Assembly (NCBI RefSeq): GCF_021653975.1
Contig: NZ_JAJKFK010000008.1
Location: forward strand, 1 to 64,000
DNA length: 64,000 bases
Direction: 5' to 3'
Origin: Amycolatopsis sp. GM8
GTDB taxonomy: Bacteria; Actinomycetota; Actinomycetes; Mycobacteriales; Pseudonocardiaceae
Below, piece after piece: positions 37,811-46,096 of the stretch. How positions within the stretch are numbered: position 1 is the stretch's first letter; every line of letters begins with the position of its first letter. Below the pieces are notes generated by a model. The model was not told where the DNA came from. It saw nothing but the letters and a program-made list of their open reading frames with translations, and ran no database searches. Position numbers and translations under genes: made by a program.

Positions 37811-39300
37811 GAGAAGTCCTCCGGGAAGTGCAAAAGCGCGCTGCGCACGGGATTGGGCGTGAGGCCGCCCATCGCGCACAACGAGCCGTCGGTCATCAAC
37901 TCGCAGAGATCGTTGAGCAGGGCGAGGTTGCCTTCGGGGTCCTGGCCGGCGACGATCCGGTCGATCACCTCGACCCCGCGCACGGAGCCGACGCGGCAGG
38001 GCGTGCATTTGCCGCACGACTCCTCCGCGCAGAACTCCATCGCGAACCGCGCCATCGCCGCCATGTCGACGGTGTCGTCGAAGACCACGATCCCACCGTG
38101 CCCGAGCATCGCGCCCGCCGCGGCGAACGCCTCGTAGTCCATCGGAAGGTCCATTTGCGACACCGGGATATACGCGCCGAGCGGTCCGCCGACCTGCACC
38201 GCGCGGACCGGCCGCCCGGTGCGGGTGCCGCCGCCGAACCCGTTGACCAGCTCGCCGAGCGTGATCCCGAAAGCGCTTTCAAAGATCCCGCCGCGAGCGA
38301 CGTTCCCGGCCAGCTGGAAGACCTGCGTGCCGCGCGACCGTTCCACGCCAAGGTTTTTGTATGCCTCGGCGCCATCGGCGAGGATGGCGGGAATGGACGC
38401 GAGGGTGAGCACATTGTTGACCACGGTCGGTTTGCCGAACAGGCCGGTGATCGCCGGTATCGGCGGCTTCGAGCGGACCATGCCGCGCTTGCCTTCGAGG
38501 CTTTCCAGCATCGAGGTCTCTTCGCCGCAGATGTACGCACCCGCGCCGACGCGCACGAACAGATCGAAGTCGAGCCCGGAGCCGAGGATGTCGGTGCCGA
38601 GCCAGTTCTCGTTGCGTGCCAACCGGATTGCTTCGCGCAGCACGCGCGTGGCATCGGGATACTCGGAGCGGATGTAGATGTAGCCCTCGGTCGCGCCGAC
38701 CGCGTGCGCGGCGATCGTCATGCCCTCGATCAGAGTGAACGGGTCGCCCTCCATCAGCATCCGGTCCGCGAACGTGCCACTGTCACCCTCGTCGGCGTTG
38801 CAACAGACGAACTTCAGCTCGCCCGGCGTGTCGGCGACGGTCTTCCACTTGATCCCGGCGGGAAAGCCCGCACCACCGCGGCCGCGCAGGCCGGATTCCG
38901 TGACCTCCGCGACGACTTCAGCAGGGTCCTTGCTCAGCGCCGCGCGCAGGCCCGCGAGTCCGCCGTGCGCGACGTAGTCCGTTGTGGACAGTGGGTCGGT
39001 GACGCCGACTCTCGCGAAGCAGAGCCGGGTCTGGGCACGTAACCAGGGCAGCTCCTCCACGAGACCTTGGCACAGCTCGTGATCCTCGCCCTGGTCGAGG
39101 ATTTCCGCGACCGCCTCGGGTGTGACCGGCCCGTAACCGACGCGACCGCGTTCGGTTTCGGTCTCCACGAAGGGTTCCAGCCACAGCATCCCGCGGGATC
39201 CGTTGCGCACCACGGTCGCGCCTTCGGCGTCGAACGCCTTGGCGACGAGATCCGCGCCGACGGAGCGGGCCGCCGAGTCGCCGGGGACGTAGACCTTCAT
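37807..39300 (-). CDS. fdsB: NAD-dependent formate dehydrogenase beta subunit (NuoF-like)
   Basis: A 497-residue diaphorase subunit with FMN, NAD and 4Fe-4S sites. An N-terminal extra domain (about 1-95) is followed by the NuoF core: GRGGAGFPAG for NAD, EGDPFTLIEGM, ICGEETSMLESLEG for FMN and the cluster motif ESCGKCTPCR near the C terminus. It passes electrons from the alpha subunit to NAD. Overlaps fdsA and fdsG by four bases each. Confidence 0.95.
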   Translation of the reverse strand: MKVYVPGDSAARSVGADLVAKAFDAEGATVVRNGSRGMLWLEPFVETETERGRVGYGPVTPEAVAEILDQGEDHELCQGLVEELPWLRAQTRLCFARVGVTDPLSTTDYVAHGGLAGLRAALSKDPAEVVAEVTESGLRGRGGAGFPAGIKWKTVADTPGELKFVCCNADEGDSGTFADRMLMEGDPFTLIEGMTIAAHAVGATEGYIYIRSEYPDATRVLREAIRLARNENWLGTDILGSGLDFDLFVRVGAGAYICGEETSMLESLEGKRGMVRSKPPIPAITGLFGKPTVVNNVLTLASIPAILADGAEAYKNLGVERSRGTQVFQLAGNVARGGIFESAFGITLGELVNGFGGGTRTGRPVRAVQVGGPLGAYIPVSQMDLPMDYEAFAAAGAMLGHGGIVVFDDTVDMAAMARFAMEFCAEESCGKCTPCRVGSVRGVEVIDRIVAGQDPEGNLALLNDLCELMTDGSLCAMGGLTPNPVRSALLHFPEDFS

Positions 39301-39776
39301 GAAGCCGCCGTTTCCGTCGCGAGGACCGTGTCGAGCCGGGCGGGATCGAGCCGCCCGTAGAGCCGCCCGTTGACCTGCGCGGCCGGGCCGAGCGCGCAGT
39401 TGCCGAGGCAGAAGACCTGGTTCAGGGTCACCGAACCGTCCGGCGTGGTCTGGCCGAGCTTGATGCCGAGCACCTGTTCCGCGTGTGCGACGAGCCGTTC
39501 AGCCCCGACGGACTGGCAGGCCTCCGCGCGACAAAGGCGCACGTCGGCGTGGCCGGCGGGCTCGGCGCGGAAGTCGGAGTAGAACGTGACCACGCCGTGC
39601 ACCTCGGCGCGGGAGAGGTTCAGTTCGGCGGCCAGCAGCGGGACGATCTCCTGGTCGACGCAGCCGAACTCGGCCTGGATGGCGTGCAGGATCGGCAGCA
39701 GCGCCCCGCGTTCGTCCCGATGCGCGGCGACGATCGCCCGCACCCGCTCCGCGGCGCCGTGCCCGTCCACTGTCAT
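39297..39776 (-). CDS. fdsG: NAD-dependent formate dehydrogenase gamma subunit (NuoE-like)
   Basis: A 159-residue thioredoxin-like 2Fe-2S subunit. The four cluster cysteines are visible in LCRAEACQSVG and FCLGNCALGP. It is the first gene of the operon, so its upstream region holds the promoter. Start ATG at 39776, 24 bases from a palindrome. Confidence 0.93.
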   Translation of the reverse strand: MTVDGHGAAERVRAIVAAHRDERGALLPILHAIQAEFGCVDQEIVPLLAAELNLSRAEVHGVVTFYSDFRAEPAGHADVRLCRAEACQSVGAERLVAHAEQVLGIKLGQTTPDGSVTLNQVFCLGNCALGPAAQVNGRLYGRLDPARLDTVLATETAAS

Positions 39777-39799
39777 GGCCGCCCCTCCGCTCCGAGGTC

Positions 39800-39810
39800 C
39801 ATACTGTATG
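39800..39810. promoter_or_regulatory. Palindrome upstream of the formate dehydrogenase operon
   Basis: CATACTGTATG is a perfect 11-bp palindrome 24 bases upstream of the fdsG ATG. It resembles half-site spacing of GntR-family operators. No regulator gene is adjacent. The rest of the 234-base gap up to the udh-like gene holds only two copies of an imperfect GGAATGCCAGACTCGT sequence (39947-39960 region and 39979-39995). Confidence 0.4.
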
Positions 39811-40010
39811 CAGCAACCGTAACCGGCTGCGGGCCCGATGTGAAGGGCTAGCGGAGTCGCGGCCCTTACCGGGCTCTCCCCAGTCTCGCAGCCATAGCAA
39901 CCCTCCGCAGCGCTTTTCCACCTGGCGAAAGGCGGTGGCCACCGGAAATGCCGGACTCGTGCGCGGCCTCGCGCGCACGGAATGCCAGACTCGTCCGCCC
40001 GAAATCGCCG

Positions 40011-40793
40011 TTAGTTGGGGAGGCCCAGGGGCGTAGTGGTGAACGGGCCGCCGACGTAGCGGGCGACAGGGCCGGTGGGTGCTGGGTCGGTGATCTCGCC
40101 GGCGAACTTCTCCGCGTCGTCCAGCGAACGGTAGCCCAGCGCCTCGGCCTCGGCGAGCGAGTAGATGCGACGCGTGTTGTCCGAAACGCCCCAGATGATC
40201 CGGTACCCCGGCGACGGGAACGTCAGGCACGCGTCGAACAAGCGCCCGGCATCATCGGGGGAGAGCCACGTCGTCAACCCGCGGTAGCCCGGCGGCCGTT
40301 CGAAGCACGAGCCGATCCGGACGCAGATCACGTCCATGCCGAACCGCGAGTGGTACAGGCTGCCCAGCGCCTCGATCGCCGCCTTGCTGACGCCGTAGAA
40401 AGTGTCCGGCCGCGGCGTCGAGTCCGCCGCCAGCGGCGCCTCGGCAACCTCGCGGAACCCGACCGCGTGGTTGCTCGACGCGAGGATCACCCGCGGCACC
40501 CCGGCCTTCCGCGCGGCCTCCAGCACCGTCTGCGGGCCGGTGATGTTGACCTCGACGGTCTCGGCCCACGAAGTCTCCCGGCTGTGCCCGCCGAGATGGA
40601 TCACCGCGTCCACATCGTGACACGCGACCGCCATCGCCTCGGGATCGGTCACCGAAGCGGTCATCACCTCCTCGTCGTCCGAAGCCCCGAGAGCCGTGAT
40701 GTCGAGCAGTCGCAGGATCCGTCCCTCCCGGCGGAGCCGGGGCCGCAGCAAGGTCGCCACCCCGCCGGCGGCGCCGGTGATCAGTACGCGCAT
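40011..40793 (-). CDS. NAD-dependent epimerase/dehydratase family, uronate-dehydrogenase-like
   Basis: A 260-residue short-chain dehydrogenase of the extended type. TGAAGGVATLLRP binds NAD, and YGVSK carries the catalytic Tyr and Lys. Segments IHLGGHS, ASSNHAVGF, RPDTFYGVSK, RIGSC and TTWLSPDD are those of uronate dehydrogenases, which oxidise glucuronate or galacturonate to the aldarolactone. It follows the IclR gene by 11 bases on the same strand. Confidence 0.82.
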   Translation of the reverse strand: MRVLITGAAGGVATLLRPRLRREGRILRLLDITALGASDDEEVMTASVTDPEAMAVACHDVDAVIHLGGHSRETSWAETVEVNITGPQTVLEAARKAGVPRVILASSNHAVGFREVAEAPLAADSTPRPDTFYGVSKAAIEALGSLYHSRFGMDVICVRIGSCFERPPGYRGLTTWLSPDDAGRLFDACLTFPSPGYRIIWGVSDNTRRIYSLAEAEALGYRSLDDAEKFAGEITDPAPTGPVARYVGGPFTTTPLGLPN

Positions 40794-40804
40794 CTTGTTC
40801 CCCC

Positions 40805-41590
40805 TCAACGGATTCCGGCGCGGCGCAGCTGCCCGCCCAGTTCGGTGGCCGTTTCGGCGAGCAACTCGCCGACATGCTTCGCCTCGGCGTCGGTGACCTC
40901 GCCGACCGGGATCGAGCAGCTCATCGCGTCCGTGCCGGGGATCCGGTACGGCACCACGGCGGCGACGCACCGCACCCCCGGCGTGCCCTCCTCGACCTCC
41001 GCCGCGAACCCACGGCGCCGCGTCGCTTCGCATTCGGCGAGCAACCCGTCCAGCGACGTGATCGTGCGCGGGGTCAGTGCGGGCAGCCCATCCGGGAACA
41101 GCGCGCCGATCTCGGCCTGCGTCAGCTCCGACAGCAGCGCCTTGCCCAGCGCGGTCGCGTGTGCGGGAAGCGTGCGCCCGACGCGGGACACCAGATGCGT
41201 GGAATGCCGGGACTCGCGTGTCTCCAGGTACACGACCTCCGCCCCGTTGCGGCGGGCGTAATGCGCGGTGAAACCGGTGCGCTCACGGACCGATTCGAGG
41301 GCCTCGGTCGCGAACGGGATCGCCGGGTCGCGGTCGAGGTAGGCGGTGCCGCAGATCAGCGCGCGGACACCGAGCCGGTAGCGCGCGGTCCCCGGATCGG
41401 CCTCGAGCCAGCCCGCCTCGTACAGCGTGCGCAGCAGGCCGTGCAGGCTCGAGCGGGGGAAACCGGTCTTCGCGTGCAGGTCGGACAGTGACAGCCAGGC
41501 GTCCTGCGCGGCAAAGGTTTCGAGGAGTTCCACGGTGCGCCGCGCGGACTTCACGCCCGCGGGCTCACTCGCCGCTGCCGGTTCCGCCAT
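40805..41590 (-). CDS. IclR-family transcriptional regulator
   Basis: A 261-residue regulator: an N-terminal winged helix (SARRTVELLETFAAQ, LSLSDLHAKTGFPRSSLHGLL) and the effector-binding IclR domain (AHATALGKALLSEL, TRRRGFAAEVEEGTPGVRCVA). IclR proteins often control sugar-acid and aromatic-acid catabolism, and here it is transcribed with a uronate-dehydrogenase-like gene and divergently from the next gene, so both are likely targets. Confidence 0.92.
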   Translation of the reverse strand: MAEPAAASEPAGVKSARRTVELLETFAAQDAWLSLSDLHAKTGFPRSSLHGLLRTLYEAGWLEADPGTARYRLGVRALICGTAYLDRDPAIPFATEALESVRERTGFTAHYARRNGAEVVYLETRESRHSTHLVSRVGRTLPAHATALGKALLSELTQAEIGALFPDGLPALTPRTITSLDGLLAECEATRRRGFAAEVEEGTPGVRCVAAVVPYRIPGTDAMSCSIPVGEVTDAEAKHVGELLAETATELGGQLRRAGIR

Positions 41591-41631
41591 GGATCCCCCT
41601 CCGTTGACTCGCGACTCCCGCGATACTAGCG

Positions 41632-41682
41632 TTCACAGACACGATTCAATATACGGACTTCATTCATGGATGTGAAATCGTG
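41632..41682. promoter_or_regulatory. Candidate operator between the IclR gene and the divergent operon
   Basis: Two inverted pairs occupy the 89-base divergent gap: TTCACA (41632-41637) with TGTGAA (41671-41676), and CACGATT (41640-41646) with AATCGTG (41676-41682). The second reaches the GTG start at 41680. The A/T-rich centre (CAATATACGG) is unusual for this DNA. An IclR operator is the simplest reading. Confidence 0.35.
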
Positions 41683-42987
41683 AAGCTGGTCGGCTACGCC
41701 TACCCGTGGGATGTCGCCGAGCCCGGTTTCGTCGCCCGCGCAAGGGAACTCGCCGTGGATGAGGTGGCGGTCGCGGTCGCCTACCACTCCACGCGGGCCG
41801 CGACCCCGTGGTCGCGCACCCGGACCGCGGTGCATGCCCGGCATGCCGCGTTCTACCGCGCGGTCCGCGACGGACGGTGGTCGCGGCTGCGGCCGGGCAC
41901 ACCGGATTGGGTGGACTCGCCGGACAGTGCGGGCGACGCCGTCGCCGTGCTGAACGAGGCGGGTATCCCGGCGGCGGCGTGGCTCGTGCTGACGCACAAC
42001 TCCTTGCTGGGCACGGAGTTTCCCGAGCTGACCGTGCGGAACTGTTTCGGCGAGCGGTACCCGTGGGCGCTGTGCCCGTCGCACCAGGAGGTCCGTGACT
42101 ACGCGGTGACGCTCGTCGAGGAATCGTTGGCGGGCCTGGATTTCTCGTCGGTCGTGCTCGAAGCGTGCGGGCAGCTCGGCGCGGTCCACCAGTGCCAGCA
42201 CGAGAAGACGGACGCGGTGTGGTCGCCCGCGGTTGCCAGGCTGCTGTCGGTGTGCTGCTGCGAAGCATGTGGCGTGGAAGACTCTTTCCAGGAAGAGGTT
42301 CTCCGGCTAATTGCTGACCCGCTAATTGCTGACCCGCTAATTGCTGACCCGCTAATTGCTGACCCGCTAATTGCTGATTCGCGTATTGCTGACCCGCGTA
42401 TTGCTGGCCCGCGTATTGCTGGCCCGCGCGAATCTGCCGAACTGGACGACTCTGCCGCGCTGGGCGAGTCTGCCGCGCTGGGCGAGTCTGCCGCGCTGGG
42501 CGAGTCTGCCGCGCTGGGCGAGTCTGTCGACCTGGGCGAGTCTGTCGACCTGCGCGAATCTGCCGAGTTGGGCGACTCTGCCGGGCTGGACGAAAACCTC
42601 CTGACGGCGCGACATTCCGCGACGGACCTCCTGCGGCGTGCGGTGCTCGACCGGATCGATCTTCCGGTCGCCCTGCACGGCGACATCGACCCGTGGGCGA
42701 CCGGCGCGCTGCCGGGACTCACCGCGAGTGCGGCCGGCGAGGTCGGCACCGTCGTACTGCCGTGCTGGCAACCGGGACAAGACCTCGTCACGGCGGCGCG
42801 CGCTCGACTACCTTCGTCGGTGGAGATCGGCGTGTACGTGACCGCGCTGGGCGCCGCGCCCGATCTGAACGCCTACGTCGGCCGGCTGCGCGAAGCCGGT
42901 GCCGACCAGGTGCACCTGTACCACCTCGGGCTCGCCGGCCCGGCGCGGTGGGGAGAGCTGCGAGGTGCCGCGGAAGCCGCGGTCTGA
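41680..42987 (+). CDS. Unrecognised protein with large in-frame repeat insertion
   Basis: A 435-residue protein of unknown function. Outside the repeats (residues 1-209 and 305-435) alternating strand/helix segments (LVGYAYPWDV, GIPAAAWLVL, LPVALHGDIDPWA, EIGVYVTALG) look like a TIM-barrel fold, possibly a sugar-acting enzyme, but no family is recognised. A Cys-rich stretch (VCCCEACG) and HQCQHEKTD stand out. Residues 210-249 are eight LIADP-type repeats and 251-304 nine ESAALG-type repeats, inserted into the domain. GTG start without a clear ribosome site. The stop lies within the first unit of a 28-bp array. It is divergent from the IclR gene and precedes a dehydrogenase, suggesting sugar-acid metabolism. 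Confidence 0.7.
   Translation: MKLVGYAYPWDVAEPGFVARARELAVDEVAVAVAYHSTRAATPWSRTRTAVHARHAAFYRAVRDGRWSRLRPGTPDWVDSPDSAGDAVAVLNEAGIPAAAWLVLTHNSLLGTEFPELTVRNCFGERYPWALCPSHQEVRDYAVTLVEESLAGLDFSSVVLEACGQLGAVHQCQHEKTDAVWSPAVARLLSVCCCEACGVEDSFQEEVLRLIADPLIADPLIADPLIADPLIADSRIADPRIAGPRIAGPRESAELDDSAALGESAALGESAALGESAALGESVDLGESVDLRESAELGDSAGLDENLLTARHSATDLLRRAVLDRIDLPVALHGDIDPWATGALPGLTASAAGEVGTVVLPCWQPGQDLVTAARARLPSSVEIGVYVTALGAAPDLNAYVGRLREAGADQVHLYHLGLAGPARWGELRGAAEAAV
42307..42426 (+). repeat. 15-bp coding tandem repeat, eight units
   Basis: Eight 15-bp units (CTAATTGCTGACCCG and variants) encode LIADP, then RIADP and RIAGP. The first four units are identical, and the unit is far more A/T-rich than its surroundings, which suggests recent expansion of foreign or non-coding sequence. 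Confidence 0.93.
42430..42591 (+). repeat. 18-bp coding tandem repeat, nine units
   Basis: Nine 18-bp units (consensus GAGTCTGCCGCGCTGGGC) encode ESAALG, ESVDLG and related hexapeptides. They begin three bases after the 15-bp array. The central units are identical. Confidence 0.93.
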
Positions 42988-43302
42988 AGGAGGGGCCGCG
43001 GATGCCGCGGCTTGTACGAGGGGCCGCGGAAGCTGCGGGCTGACGGAGGGGCCGCGGAAGCTGCGGGCTGACGGAGGGGCCGTGGATGCCGCGGTCTGAA
43101 GGAGGGGCCGCGGATGCCGCGGCTTGTACGAGGGGCCGTGGATGCCGCGGTCGGAACGAGGGGCCGCGGAAGCTGCGGGCTGACGGAGGCGCCGCGGAAG
43201 CCGCGGTCGGAACGAGGGGCCGCGGAAGCTGCGGGCTGACGGAGGCGCCGCGGAAGCCGCGGCCTGAACGACGCGCCGCGGAGTCCGCGGGCTGAAGGAA
43301 GG
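42967..43302 (+). repeat. 12 x 28-bp intergenic tandem array
   Basis: Exactly twelve 28-bp units fill the gap between the two genes; this is the only stretch over 300 bases without a gene. Typical units are GCCGCGGAAGCCGCGG plus TCTGAAGGAGGG. Each holds a small hairpin (CCGCGG-N3-CCGCGG) and many hold a TGA next to an AAGGAGG-like sequence. The first unit contains the upstream stop codon; the last provides the GAAGGAAGGGAAG ribosome site of the downstream ATG at 43308. As 28 is not a multiple of three, reading frames shift between units. Confidence 0.95.
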
Positions 43303-43307
43303 GAAGC

Positions 43308-44747
43308 ATGGACACCGAGACGACCGAGCTGGACCGGATCCTCGCCGCTGCCGCGAAGGCCGCGCCGGCGCTGGCGGAGACGACTCCCGGGCAGCGGGCC
43401 GGGTGGCTGGTGGCGGCCGCGGACGCGCTCGACGACGCGGCCGACGAGCTGATCACGCTCGCCGCCGAGGAGACACACCTGCCGGCCGCGCCACGGCTTA
43501 AGGGCGAGCTGCTGCGCACGACGTTCCAGCTGCGCCTGTTCGCCGGCGTCCTCGACGACGGCGACTTCCTGCGCGCCACGGTCGACCACGCCGACCCCGA
43601 CTGGCCGATGGGCCCCCGCCCGGACGTCCGCCGCGCCCTCGTGCCGATCGGGCCGGTGCTGGTGTTCGCCGCGAGCAACTTCCCGTTCGCGTTCAGCGTC
43701 GCCGGCGGCGACACCGCGTCCGCGCTCGCGGCCGGCTGCCCGGTCGTGCTCAAGGCACACCCCGGCCACCCCCGGCTTTCCGCGCGTACCAGCGAAATCC
43801 TGCGGGCGGCCCTCCTCAGCGCGGGCGCCCCGGAGGGCATCTTCGACGTGATCTACGGCATCGAGCCGGGCGTCACCGCGCTCAAGGATCCGCGGATCTC
43901 GGCGGCGTCGTTCACCGGCTCGGTCCCCGGCGGGCGCGCGCTGTTCGACATCGCCGTCTCCCGCCCGACGCCGATCCCGTTCTACGGCGAGCTGGGCAGC
44001 GTCAACCCCGTCGTCGTCACGCCGGGCGCCGTGCGGGCGCGCGGCGAGCAGGTCGCGAAGGGCTACGTCGGCTCGTTCACGCTCGGCGCCGGGCAGTTCT
44101 GCACCAAGCCCGGCCTGCTGTTCCTGCCCGAAGGGCACGGCCTCGACGCGACGCTGACCGAAGCGGCGCGGGCGGTCGGCCCACAGGCGATGCTCAACGA
44201 ACGCATCGCCGACGGCTTCCAGGCCGGCGTGGCCCGGCTGCGCGAACAGCCCGCGGTGACCGTGCTCGCGTCCGGTGACCCGTTCACGCCGACGCTGCTT
44301 TCCGTGCGGGCGGCGGACTTCCTGAAGGCGGACGAGGTCCTGCGCGCCGAATGCTTCGGCCCGGCGTCGATCGTGGTCACCTACGGCTCTCACGCCGAGT
44401 TGCTCGAGGTGCTCGGCGAGCTGGAGCCCGGGCTGACCGCGACCGTGCACGGCGAGGACGCCGAGGCCGATGACGTGCGGAAGCTGCTGCCCGCGCTGAC
44501 CCGGCTCGCCGGCCGCCTGCTGTGGAACGACTGGCCCACCGGCGTCACGGTGAGCTGGGCGCAGCAGCACGGCGGCCCGTACCCGGCGACGACCGCGCCC
44601 ACGACCACCTCCGTCGGCACGGCCGCGATCGAGCGGTTCCTGCGGCCAGTGGCGTGGCAGGGTTTCCCGGACGCACTGCTGCCGCCGGCGCTGCGGGAAT
44701 CCAACCCGTGGGAACTGCCACGCCGTGTGAACGGCACCCGCCTGTAA
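43308..44747 (+). CDS. Aldehyde dehydrogenase, ketoglutarate-semialdehyde type
   Basis: A 479-residue NADP-type aldehyde dehydrogenase. The nucleophile Cys is in GAGQFCTKPG and the general-base Glu in YGELGSVNP; FAASNFPFAFSVAGGD and LKAHPGHP are characteristic of alpha-ketoglutarate semialdehyde dehydrogenases, the last step of oxidative pentose, uronate and aldarate degradation. Together with the uronate-dehydrogenase-like gene and the IclR regulator this suggests a sugar-acid pathway whose dehydratase steps are encoded elsewhere. The ATG is 5 bases after the 28-bp array. Confidence 0.9.
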   Translation: MDTETTELDRILAAAAKAAPALAETTPGQRAGWLVAAADALDDAADELITLAAEETHLPAAPRLKGELLRTTFQLRLFAGVLDDGDFLRATVDHADPDWPMGPRPDVRRALVPIGPVLVFAASNFPFAFSVAGGDTASALAAGCPVVLKAHPGHPRLSARTSEILRAALLSAGAPEGIFDVIYGIEPGVTALKDPRISAASFTGSVPGGRALFDIAVSRPTPIPFYGELGSVNPVVVTPGAVRARGEQVAKGYVGSFTLGAGQFCTKPGLLFLPEGHGLDATLTEAARAVGPQAMLNERIADGFQAGVARLREQPAVTVLASGDPFTPTLLSVRAADFLKADEVLRAECFGPASIVVTYGSHAELLEVLGELEPGLTATVHGEDAEADDVRKLLPALTRLAGRLLWNDWPTGVTVSWAQQHGGPYPATTAPTTTSVGTAAIERFLRPVAWQGFPDALLPPALRESNPWELPRRVNGTRL

Positions 44748-44757
44748 GACTGTCCTC

Positions 44758-45354
44758 ATGGGAATCGTTTCGCCCGGTTTTCGGGGGCGTCGCCGCGAGG
44801 GTGTCGTGCTGCCGCCCGGGCAGTACCTGACCAAGGACTTCCCGGTGCTCTCGGTCGGCCCCACGCCGCGGGTGGCCACCGAGACCTGGGAGTTCACGGT
44901 CACCACCGAGAACGGCACGGTGCACGAGTGGTCGTGGCCGGAGTTCCGGGCGCTGCCCAGCGAGACCCCGACGGTCGACCTCCACTGCGTCACCAAGTGG
45001 TCCAAGCTCGGCACGAACTGGCGTGGCGTCTCGCTCGACACGTTGCTCGCGGACGTGGACACCGCGGCCGACTACGTGGTCGCGCATTCCTACGACGGGT
45101 ACACCACGAACCTGCCGCTGGCGGACCTGCTCGACGGGCGCGCGTGGATCGCGTACGAGTTCGACGGCGACCGGCTCGCGGCGGAGCACGGCGGCCCGGC
45201 GCGGCTGCTCGTGCCGCACCTGTACCTCTGGAAGTCGGCCAAATGGGTGCACAACCTGGAGCTGACGCTGACCGACGAGCCCGGCTTCTGGGAGGCGGGC
45301 GGCTACCACAACTACGGGGACCCATGGCGCGAGCAGCGGTATCAAGGCGACTGA
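44758..45354 (+). CDS. Sulfite-oxidase-like molybdopterin oxidoreductase
   Basis: A 198-residue protein of the oxidoreductase molybdopterin-binding fold. The molybdenum-ligating Cys is in DLHCVTKWSKLGTNWRGV; HGGPARLLVPHLYLWKSAKW is the second family signature. No Tat signal is seen, so it is probably cytoplasmic. It ends by overlapping the next gene, a reductase, which may deliver its electrons. Confidence 0.88.
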   Translation: MGIVSPGFRGRRREGVVLPPGQYLTKDFPVLSVGPTPRVATETWEFTVTTENGTVHEWSWPEFRALPSETPTVDLHCVTKWSKLGTNWRGVSLDTLLADVDTAADYVVAHSYDGYTTNLPLADLLDGRAWIAYEFDGDRLAAEHGGPARLLVPHLYLWKSAKWVHNLELTLTDEPGFWEAGGYHNYGDPWREQRYQGD

Positions 45355-46067
45355 GCTGGCAGGTGGCGCGGCTCGCCGAGGTCCGGGTGGAGACGCCGAG
45401 CGCGCGCACGCTCGTGCTCGACGTGCCCGGCTGGCCCGGGAACCTCGCCGGGCAGCACACCGATGTCCGGCTCACCGCGGAGGACGGGTACACGGCGCAG
45501 CGCAGCTACTCGCTCGGGTCCTCGGGTGACGGTGAGCGCATCGAACTGACCGTGCAGCGCGTCGAGGACGGCGAGGTTTCGCCCTACCTGACGGATGTTT
45601 TCGCGGTCGGCGACCCGGTCGAGGTGCGCGGCCCGATCGGCGGCTGGTTCGTGTGGCGGCCGAGCGATCCGGCGCCGGTGCTGCTCGTCGCCGGCGGGTC
45701 GGGGATCGTGCCGTTGATGGCGATGATCCGTGCCCGGCGCGCGGCCGGTGCGAAGACGCCGTTCCGGCTGCTGTACTCGGTGCGCTCGCCGGCGGAGCTG
45801 TACTACGCGGACGAGTTGCGCGGCGCGGCACTGTCCGGCGTCGAAGTGTCCTATGTGTACACCCGCTCCGCGCCGGACGGCGCCGCCCGCGCGCCGGGCC
45901 GGATCGGCGTCGCGGACGTCAACACCGGCGGCTGGCCCGCGTCCTTCGAGCCGGCGTGCTTCGTCTGCGGCCCCACGGGTTTCGTGGAGGCGGTGTCGGA
46001 CATGCTGCTGGCCTTGGGGCACGACCCGCGCCGCGTGAAGACGGAGCGCTTCGGTCCGACCGGCTGA
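45324..46067 (+). CDS. Ferredoxin reductase-type FAD/NAD(P)H oxidoreductase
   Basis: A 247-residue FNR-fold protein: FAD-binding RSYSLGSS, NAD(P) loop GGSGIVPLMAM and C-terminal CGPTGFVEAV. It has no plant-type 2Fe-2S domain. The ATG at 45324 overlaps the preceding gene by 31 bases; an in-frame GTG at 45363, just after the upstream stop, is an equally good start. The pairing with a sulfite-oxidase-like protein recurs in actinobacteria and suggests a two-component reductase. Confidence 0.88.
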   Translation: MARAAVSRRLSWQVARLAEVRVETPSARTLVLDVPGWPGNLAGQHTDVRLTAEDGYTAQRSYSLGSSGDGERIELTVQRVEDGEVSPYLTDVFAVGDPVEVRGPIGGWFVWRPSDPAPVLLVAGGSGIVPLMAMIRARRAAGAKTPFRLLYSVRSPAELYYADELRGAALSGVEVSYVYTRSAPDGAARAPGRIGVADVNTGGWPASFEPACFVCGPTGFVEAVSDMLLALGHDPRRVKTERFGPTG

Positions 46068-46096
46068 CGCGCCTGGCTTATTTTCTTGGCGAAAGG

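Noticed and set aside
34841-39042. Plus-strand frames opposite the formate dehydrogenase operon
   Set aside because: All four minus-strand subunits have complete cofactor motifs and coupled starts; the plus-strand products show no domain.
42967-43302. CRISPR-like array
   Set aside because: The 28-bp units are tandem and contiguous, without unique spacers, and no cas gene is present in the window.
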